In this document: in pieces, positions 56,328 through 64,000 of the stretch
Layout of the letters: each line of letters starts with the position of its first letter
How positions within the stretch are numbered: the stretch's first letter is position 1
Assembly: GCF_017591435.1 (NCBI RefSeq)
Contig: NC_059301.1
Span: 34,165,486-34,229,485, forward strand
Length of the DNA stretch: 64,000 nt
Direction: 5' to 3'
DNA from: Portunus trituberculatus
Lineage: Eukaryota > Arthropoda > Malacostraca > Decapoda > Portunidae
Notes under the pieces: model-generated
The model's database searches: none
The model's input: only the letters and a program-made list of their open reading frames with translations
Told to the model about the DNA's origin: nothing
Program-made: the position numbers and the translations under genes

Positions 56328-58050
56328 CTAGAAAACAAGATTTCAAGTTATAGAATGTAATGCACACATAATATAAAAAGATAGAATTACTAAAGTTTAT
56401 ATGTATCTATAGGTATACAAATACAGTACAGGGAATTGTAAAATTACACTGGTTCCTAGACCATGTTGTAAATGCTCTCCTCAATCACACAGCTATCAAA
56501 CACAGAATCTGCTTTCCACATGAGTTCTTGTGGGATAGTACCAAATTTTTCTGGAGTTCCTCCTTAGCCCATCCAGTCTTTACACTTTGCCTGCTACCTT
56601 AAGATGAAATCACCAACAGCCAACCAATCCACTGTCCATTGGCAAACTCCTCCATGACAAATGTTCTCTACTTGTGGTGCCTTCCAGACTCTGAGAAGCT
56701 GCTAACTTTCTTGTCAATACCCATGTTTCTTTTATTGGCTCCTAGCTTTTCTTTCCAGTTTTTTATTGAAGTTTATTTCTTTCCTTCTTTCTCATAAAGC
56801 ACACACAAAAAAAAAACATAGAAAAGAAATAATTATAACCTGGACTTCTTAATAACAATGTAAACAAACCATTTCTGCATCTCTTTTTTTATGAGATGTT
56901 TAGAATCAGAAGAGCAGCAGTTACTCTCCCTGTGCCTGATACTCCTGTGTGTTGTTCTGGTTAGGAAATATCTTATGAGAGTAGAAAAAAATGTTAAACT
57001 ATTTATTTGACCGTGGTGTCAGATAAAGGACGAGGGGGAATGTCACCATTCGGTAAGTCCTTCACATAAAACAGTGCAACTTTACCAAAGACAAAGGAAA
57101 TAAGGAACTACGAAGTGAGTGGCATGTGTCGGCACTAGAACATTACAAACAAAAAGATAAAAGTGTAGAAACTTTGTGTGAAGTAGTGAATTATTCCATG
57201 TGGTTTTCTAGTACTGTACGTATATACTTTTTTGATGAGTGATATATCCTCTTCTGGTAAGCTGGACTATGTCGGAACGCATGTGATTGGAGAGGAAAAT
57301 TTCTCTGGGTGAAATTCAATAATTTTTTTTCCTAATTAAATTTGTTAAATTATTTATGGATTTATATTCTTATGACCACAATTTAAAACAGACCCAGTGC
57401 CTTAAACTCAGCTACTGCTACCGCATGTTAAAATAAAGTTCAAAATTTAAGTTCATAACCTTTTTTTCAACTTTTTTTTCAATTAAAACTTTATTTATTT
57501 ATTATTATTTTTTTAATAAAAACCCACTATACTACCCCCACGTTACAATAGAAACTATATACTCTGGTAATCTAATTACTATTTCCTCGCGTATGTCATA
57601 ACTGTCAGTTAAAAAGGGAATATTGCAGCAGAAGTGTCTGACAGACAGACATACCAAGATTTGTCGCATCATTCATCACTTATTACAGGTAATAGTAAGT
57701 GTTTACTGCTCTTCTAATGATGTATATAGAACTCTACAGTTCTATATACATCTATATACATATTGCACGTGGACCACACAGAAGATGAGATGCTAATGAA
57801 ATTCTTGATTAACTTGTCATGTAATCTCCCATGACTTTTTGGCATACTTATGATCTAACTCAGTTTTTTAGCATTTCATTATTGGCCATGAAAATCTCTA
57901 CACCTTACCAGTGAAATATTGTGTCTCTATTGTCACTCCTCCTGGTGCAGTCATAGGATTAGTAAGCTGCCATCATAGCAAAATGTTGAGATGGGTGAAT
58001 GTCGCAAGTATCATCAGCAAAGGCTTTCATTTCAAGTCACTGCGTCCTCT
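56328..58050. other. Upstream region of the POT1-like gene, no gene recognised
   Basis: AT-rich DNA containing the presumed 5' UTR intron and promoter of the minus-strand gene. No repeat family or coding motif was recognised. It holds a perfect hairpin at 57721-57750. No convincing TATA or initiator can be assigned. Confidence 0.45.
57721..57750. repeat. Perfect 13-bp hairpin, loop CTAC
   Basis: TGTATATAGAACT (57721-57733), loop CTAC, AGTTCTATATACA (57738-57750). Confidence 0.9.
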
Positions 58051-58065
58051 AGTTGTTCTGGCCTT

Positions 58066-58175
58066 TGGTCACTCAAGCCCCTAACCCTGGTCAGTCCAGC
58101 CTCCCACTCTAGTCATTCTGGCCTCCCACCCTGGTCAATGAAGCCTATCACCCTGCTACGTCACTCCGGTCTCCT
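58066..58175. repeat. 22-bp minisatellite, about five units
   Basis: Consecutive 22-base units begin at 58066, 58088, 58110 and 58132, each of the form TGGTCANTCNAGCCTCCCACCC with several differences. A fifth partial unit follows and a degenerate one may precede at about 58050. The open frame crossing it is Pro/Ser/Leu-rich only because of the repeat. Confidence 0.8.
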
Positions 58176-58723
58176 TGTTTACTTTGGGAACTATGAAAAA
58201 CACTGTTTAAACAGCATTGGTGGAAAGTAACATTCTTCTTTGCTGTAACAGTGTTTATTTTTAGCTGTTGCCAACAAGCATTAACCCTCTCACACACCAG
58301 TAAGTTTCACAAGTTTCTTTTTTTTTTTTTTTCGAATACCAATACCCATGGCAAATACTGATTAATTTTTTTAATTAGCAGTAACAACGTATTCCAGGTA
58401 GTAACCAATTAATTACTTTTGTAAAGCTTATCCCCCTCTTTCACTCACCAACCATTAACAGTTAAACCATTAAACAAACACTAATGGAATATTTAAAACA
58501 CAGATAGAACAGTCAAACTGAAGAAGTTAACTGATTATGACAAAGAGGCAGTGTCAATTAGGGTGCTCTCGGTGGTTTATGGATGAGTCGAACGTGAACC
58601 AACTAAAGCGTGCCAACTCGAGCACACTAGAGACAAGTCGAGCATCAAAACGGTTATCGGCCTCCTTGACTACTAATAATCAGTATCAGTATTGGCCCTA
58701 AAAAACCATATCGGTCGATTTCT
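58176..58723. other. Unassigned interval, possible hAT-like remnant
   Basis: No coding motif. A T run at 58318-58333 is followed by GAATACCAATACCC, and ATCGGCC...AGTATTGGCC...TATCGGTCGATTT lies at 58657-58721. Paired GGTATCGG/CCGATACC-type motifs at both sides resemble the subterminal repeats of some hAT elements, but ends and target duplication cannot be fixed. Confidence 0.3.
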
Positions 58724-60808
58724 AGTTAAAATGAACCATGAGATGAAAAATACTCTAGAGGAAATAAAAAGGGAGAATAGCACCCTAAAGGGCAAATGTA
58801 TGAATTATGAAGCTGCATTACAAGGGCTGCAGGAAAGGCTGGACTCCAATTTGGAGACAGGCAAAGAGATGAGTGAAAGGAAACTGGATGAATGGAAAAA
58901 AGATTGGAAAAAGAAATGAGAAGAAAAAGTCAATTTCGCTGAAGTAATCAAGCAACAAATAAAGGAGAAAACTAATGACACAGTTATACAGGTGATCAAA
59001 GAAAAGGAAGAATTAGTGAGAGATACGGTGGACAGAAAGAAGTGTATGGTTATATATGGACGAGAAGAAAAAAGAACCCAGTGAAATTTGTGAGGGAGAA
59101 GGAGAAGGAAATGGTTAAGGATATTATCTCTGTAGTGCAAGATAAAGAATAGTCTTGATAAAGAAATAGAAGAAATATATAGACTGGGTAAATATAGTGA
59201 GGGAACCAAAAGACCTTTAAAAGTCAAAATGAGATCGCAAGTATATAGGGATACAAGAAATATTAGCTAGAACTAGAAAGCTGGCTGAAAAGGCAGAATA
59301 TAAGCATATCTGGATAAAGAAAGAGATGAACCAGGTAGAAAGGGAAAAAGAGAGAGAACTGAGGAGTGAAGCTAAGGAAAAAAAAAACGAAGGAAGGACA
59401 GAGAACAAAAAGAAGTTTTACTGGAGAGTGCTAGACATGAGACTGAGGAAATGGTATATTCGGGAAGGGGAAGGAAAGCATTAAGAATCGTGTATACAAA
59501 CATAGATGGGTTTATATCAGGAAGTTTGGAAGTGAGAGATTATATATATCGGAAAAAGGGCCAGATATGGTATGTATGACAGAAACAAAGTAAAGTGAAG
59601 ATGTCCAAGTGAATTTTAAAGAGCAAGGATACAATGTTTGGAGGAGAGACAGAAAGGGAAAAGCAGGAGAAGTATTGATCATGACTCGAGAGAATATATA
59701 TGTGGAAGAGATACAGTCCGGAGATGGACTGGCAGAGGTTTTAAGTATAACAATAAGGAGCAATGGGAGGGAAAAAAGGAGTATCATAGTTGCATATGTA
59801 CCAAAGACTAATACATGGAGGCTTGATGTACATAAGGAAATGCAAAAGGAAGTACTAAATTGCCTGGGTAACATGCTAAGGAAGGCTAGAAGAGTGTTGC
59901 TCGTGGGAGATCTAAACTGCAAACACGTCAATTGGGAAGAAATGGATGCAAGCAGTCGCGCTGGACGTTGGGAGGATGATGTGTTACAACTGGCAATGGT
60001 AAACACATTGGATCAATAGGTAAAAGATTATACAAGATATAGAGGGGAAGATGATCCATCAATGCTGAATTTGGTATTTACAAAAAAAACCGGAGCCATG
60101 TCCAGACATCAAATATCATACTCCAATAGGAAAAAGTGATCATGTGGTCCTAGAAATCGAATTAGAGGACCTGCAAATTTTGGAATATAATGAGGGATAC
60201 AAACATAAGAGACGGAACCACGCTAAATTAAATTTGGGGGATTAAAAAGTTATTTTGGTAGTATTGACTGGAAAGAAATGATGCACAGAAAGACAATTCA
60301 AGAAAAGTATGATATATTTCTAGACAAGTATAATGAGGGGGGTAAAGAGATATGTTCCTGAATATAGAGTAAAAAAGAGCAAACACACCTGGTATAATGC
60401 TATAGTATGTGCAAAAGCTAAAAAAAATGCAAGAATGCAGCATGGAAAAAATTAAGAAGGTAACATAATGAAATAAACAGGAAGCAGTATAAAGAGGGAA
60501 GAAATGAATACATTAGGATAAGAAGTGAGGAGGAGTGAAACTTTGAAAAGGATGTAGTGAAGAGATGTGAAAAAGAATCCAAGCTTTTTTTACATGTATA
60601 CAAATGGTAAAATGACAAACAGAGAGACCATTACTAAGTTGATTAAGAGGAATATGATATACGAAACATCGGAAGAAATTAGTGAACTTATGAATGAAAG
60701 CTTTAAATCAGTACTTAATGAAAAATTACTGAGCCCCTAAATTATAGACCAGTGTCACTAACTAGTGTGGTGGGTAAGATCTGTGAAATTGTTATCAGAG
60801 AAAAATAG

Positions 60809-61237
60809 TTGGAATATTTGGAGAGAAATGAAATCATTAATAACTCCCAATTCGGTTTTAGAAAAGGAAGATCATGTATAACAAACTTACTATGCTTTTA
60901 TACAAGAGTAATAGATGAAGTAAAAGGAAGAGATGGATGGGTAGATGCAGTGTATCTAGATATTAAAAAGGCTTTTGACAGAGTACCACACAGAAGATTC
61001 CTATGGAAAATAGAACACATGGGCAGAATTAAAGGTAACATCTTAAATTGGATGACAGATTACTTAACAGATCAGGAAATGAGGACAGTGATAAGAGATA
61101 CACCATTAAGTTGGAGCACTGTAACCAGTGGCGTACCACAGGGTTCGGTGTTGGCATCAATAATGTTCCAAATATATGTCAACGATATACAAGTGGGTTT
61201 GAGTAGCTACATATATTTGATGATGCCAAACTTTTGA
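60809..61237 (+). pseudogene. Reverse transcriptase palm, LINE copy E2
   Basis: 142 residues: NSQFGFRKGRSC, YLDIKKAFDRVPH (first catalytic Asp), MTDYLTDQEMRTV, SGVPQGSVLAS and YVNDIQVG. The frame then shifts within the FADD box, so the second and third catalytic Asp fall into the next register (61234 onward, RVIKKQNDC). Non-functional. Confidence 0.8.
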
Positions 61238-61652
61238 GAGTTATAAAAAAACAAAATGATTGTATGGAATTACAGAAAGATATTGATAAGATCTGGAGAT
61301 GGAGCCAGAAGTGGAAATTAGAATTTAATACTAAGAAATGCCATGTAATGGAAATGGGTAAAAGTAATAGAAGACCTACATGGGAATATAAAATGGGAGA
61401 AGAGGTTATAATGAAAAGAAGAGAAGAGAAAGACCTGGGAGTGATTATACAAGACACCCTGACTCCAGAAATACATATAAATGGATTATCTGCTTCAACA
61501 TACAAGACACTAACGAACATCAGGGTAGCATTTAATTACATGGATAAAAGCATGATGAAAAAGATATTAACCACTATGATAAGACCTAGACTAGAATATG
61601 CAGCAGTGGTATGGTCGTCATATAGGCAGAAAGATATAAAAAAAACTAGAAA

Positions 61653-61900
61653 GGGCCGCCGTGGTACAGTGGAACCATGCGTGCTTTGGGGTCCGAGGGG
61701 TCTCCAAGTGAACGGGTTCGAATCCTGTCCATGGTCCAAGTGTAGGTTGGGCTTCCTCACTCGGGGCAACAGTTTCCTAGCGGATGGGTTTTCATATAGG
61801 AGATACCACAAAACGTATCCCCTTTAGCCCATAAATTCCGTGAAAAGTCAACATGGTATAAAAAAAAAAAAAAAAAAATAAATAAATAAATAAATAAAAA
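61653..61900 (+). mobile_element. tRNA-derived SINE (SINE2), copy b, inserted in LINE E2
   Basis: A box TGGTACAGTGG at 61662-61672 and a perfect B box GGTTCGAATCC at 61715-61725. The body matches copy a, with an A-rich tail ending in five AAAT units at 61900. LINE coding sequence (ACTAGAAAG ... GGCTGCATCAAAG) is split by it. A few LINE bases are missing and no clean target duplication is visible. Confidence 0.85.
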
Positions 61901-62280
61901 GGCTGCATCAAAGATGGTCCCTGAAATAAAAAATTTTCTCAATGAAGAAAGACTGAAGGAGATGGAGCTACGAACTTTGAAGGATGAACGGGGAAGAGGA
62001 GACCTAATAATGATGTATAAGTTAGTAAACCATATGGAGAAGATAGATAGACAAGACCTGGTAACACTGACAGAGCAGTGAGGACATTCCAAGAAAATTA
62101 TGAAAAGTCAGTGTCTAGGAATATCAAGAAGTTCAGTTTTCCACATAAGAAAGTAGACATCTGGAATGGATTAAGTGAAGAGATTGTAGCAGCAGAAAGT
62201 GTATGCAAATTTAAGGAAAAGTTAGATAAATGTAGATATGGAGACAGGTCACTATGCACAAAAGACAATTACATAATATA

Positions 62281-63720
62281 ATGCATTACACTACCTTGCA
62301 ATTTAGTTGTGGCAATATTTGTCTTTTCATAGCTCAAAAGAAAAAAAATATCACCTCGCAGTTCACAAGAAAATAACACTTACTCGTCTTTTGAGCCCGC
62401 AATGTACTATTAACGGAGAGAAATGTACCACATGATGCTACTTCCTTGAGCACACACATTAAACCTCGTCTTTGGGGGCCTAGTTACACAGTTTGAAGGG
62501 GGTGGGAGGACGAACCGTACAATCCCCCCTTTCACTTTACCCAACACCACCGCCAATTAAATGTTTCACTTTTCTCTATTTCCACAAAAGAATATCCTAT
62601 CAAAAATACCCACACACACACACACACACGGACCACACTGGGAGAGAGGATAGCCGTCTCTATCTGCTCGGAAGAAGAATGGGAGGGTACTGTATAAGTA
62701 ATCAAATAATATATATGTATAAACACATACTATGGTTCATATAAAAATTACGTCAAGTTTACGGGTGCGAGGAGTTACTGACCTGCTCGGATGAAGAACG
62801 GGAGGGTACTGTGGGAAAAACATTACAGCTACACTCTCACAATTTCAAAATTATTAGCATCACAACAGAACTATTGCAGAGTAATTACAGAGAATCTTAT
62901 TGACATTACTAATGAGATTACATTACTGAAAGACAGTTTTTTGAACAGCTCAGTTCTCCCTCTACTGACTGAAGTGAAAATTTTTTTAAAACCTCTGATT
63001 ACATAGCGAGTAAATCTAATGTTTTTAATTCATGAGCTGGCTATTATCTCTTTCCCTCGAACCATCTCAAGACTGTCTATACGCCTGTATATATGGTATG
63101 CACACGTGTGTCATTACATTTATAGTTATGACCTTAATAACTGAAAGCTTAATATTATTATCCCTGACACTACAATAATTTCTGAAAAATTAAAGTTAGA
63201 AGACACATAACCACTCTTGACACCTGGCTATGTACTGAGTCACAGAGTGAGACTGAGACACACACCAAAGGTTGAAATTTATCGAGAGAAAAATATTCAT
63301 ATAAATTTTTTTCTGTAGACACAAGCATGAAGTGATACAGATTTTTCTAGGGCGAGTCATGCTATGATGCAACTGTACGAGACATTTAAAATTGACTTAC
63401 TGATGGGAAAGGTATCTAATTATTGAAAAATAAACTACACCATGTGGTAATTTAGGGTCTGAAGCTTTCGGAAAGAAATTAATCCCAAAATAAATCCTGC
63501 ACCGTTGCCCTTAAAGTCTGATGAGTAGTGAGGGTCAACAGTAATCTGGATTCTGAAAATTTAGTTTGCTATATTTTTTTCTTAATATCATATAGGTATA
63601 CAAGGAACACCGCACAGAAATCTTTATTATGTAGAGCTTTTTGTGTAAAATAGCACATTTCTAGCAACTTTGATTTGCGTTTTGATATATGGGAGATGGT
63701 AAAACATAACATAACATAAC
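62281..63720. other. Unassigned non-LINE interval
   Basis: No protein-like frame or splice-bounded exon was recognised. It contains a short (AC)n at 62610-62629 and a 30-base direct repeat (62664-62693 and 62783-62812, 28 of 30 identical by eye). The last bases before 63721 are a triple ATAAC run. Confidence 0.5.
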
Positions 63721-64000
63721 TGTAGGATGTACGATATGTTGGGCCGGTCACACCAGCATCACGTCGCCCCTTTGTACTCGGATGCAGTTGGCCTCGGGAC
63801 TCTCAGTAAAGGACACGCACTTCCTCCATGTTTCTCTCAGCCCTCTTACATGGCGCAGTGAGTAGGATCGAGTTCCCTACGCTGTACACCATGGCTGGAA
63901 GGTCAAGACTATCCAGCCAGACTCCGAGGAGCAGCCGGAGGTCGCCGAGGATCCCTTCAGCTCTAGAGCAGGCACAGACTGTTCCTGGCGCAGACTGAAG
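63721..64000 (+). mobile_element. Left end of an LTR retrotransposon (5' LTR, PBS, leader), cut by the window edge
   Basis: A 130-bp block from TGTAGGATGT (63721) to CCCTCTTACA (63850) has TG...CA ends and is followed immediately by TGGCGCAGTGAGTAGG (63851-63866). That is the expected place and form of a tRNA primer-binding site in Ty3/gypsy-type elements. An ATG at 63891 (MAGRSRLSSQTPRSSRRSPR...) starts an Arg/Ser-rich frame like many Gag N-termini, but it meets TGA after 35 codons. The other LTR and pol are outside the window, so the class is provisional. Confidence 0.6.
63851..63866 (+). promoter_or_regulatory. Putative retrotransposon primer-binding site
   Basis: TGGCGCAGTGAGTAGG directly abuts the CA end of the 130-bp LTR-like block, as required for minus-strand primer tRNA annealing. 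The tRNA cannot be named with certainty. Confidence 0.5.

Larger units (their letters stand above)
58724..62280 (+). mobile_element. CR1/L2-type LINE, family E, copy E2 (interrupted by SINE2)
   Basis: ORF1 coil (58692-58919: YEAALQGLQERLDSNLETG), EN (59609-60019: VAYVPKTNTW, GDLNCKHVNWEE, in which the Phe of GDFN is Leu), linker (60230-60600), RT (60809-61237), thumb (61234-61640) and C-terminus (61910-62270). About 230 bases around the GPDGVSG motif are deleted near 60732. The FADD box near 61215 lost bases and reads FDDAK across a frame change. A SINE2 interrupts the thumb. The usual TAGGTAAATAC(AC)n tail is missing or mutated beyond recognition. One of the older copies. Confidence 0.85.

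Noticed and set aside
57991..58230. Possible secreted peptide gene
   Set aside because: The frame is produced by the 22-bp minisatellite and has no signal peptide or conserved spacing.

Overview
This window reads as nuclear DNA of an arthropod, most likely a decapod crustacean (inference). The grounds are spliced coding exons, long AC, AG and TA microsatellites, and a mass of CR1/L2-type non-LTR retrotransposons. A Jockey-type LINE of a kind common in decapods, tRNA-derived SINEs, pogo/Tigger and hAT DNA transposons and LTR elements are also present. Nothing prokaryotic is present: no operons, no CRISPR array.

Layout. About 80 percent of the window is transposable elements. I sorted the CR1/L2 copies by hand into five families, A to E (working names). 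Each encodes a coiled-coil/nucleic-acid-binding region, an AP-type endonuclease (EN) and a reverse transcriptase (RT). Plus-strand copies are A1 (545-3957), B1 (4194-5273), B2 (5329-9398, nearly full length), A2 (9399-14242), A3 (14870-16950), A4 (16951-20130) and C1 (24060-29757). From 29757 to 44170 a minus-strand chain follows (read 5' to 3' from the right: E1, D3, D2, C fragment, C2, D fragment, D1, B4, C fragment). From 44171 to 54690 a plus-strand chain follows (B3, C3, C4, D4, SINE, D5), and E2 lies alone at 58724-62280. Most neighbours in the chains join tail to head: one element ends in TAGGTAAATAC plus (AC)n and the next begins directly after it.

Other mobile DNA: a minus-strand Jockey-type LINE (20131-24010) whose RT core is replaced by a roughly 2 kb inverted-repeat satellite; a Tigger transposon with an almost intact transposase inside (TA)n tracts (24924-27310); a second, internally deleted Tigger (10163-11072); two putative solo LTRs; an hAT-type MITE; two SINE families; and the left end of an LTR retrotransposon at the right edge (63721-64000).

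Host gene. On the minus strand, four spliced exons between 56327 and 55047 join in frame into a 146-residue N-terminal stretch that resembles the second OB-fold of the telomere protein POT1. A further candidate exon at 14324-14420 has matching strand and phase. If it belongs to the same gene, most of the window is one intron of about 40 kb filled by retrotransposons.

Nearly every retrotransposon copy carries stops or frameshifts. Family D is the youngest by eye, with copies differing at only a few sites; family A is the most decayed. Family assignments, identities and the POT1 call come from reading alone and were not checked by search.
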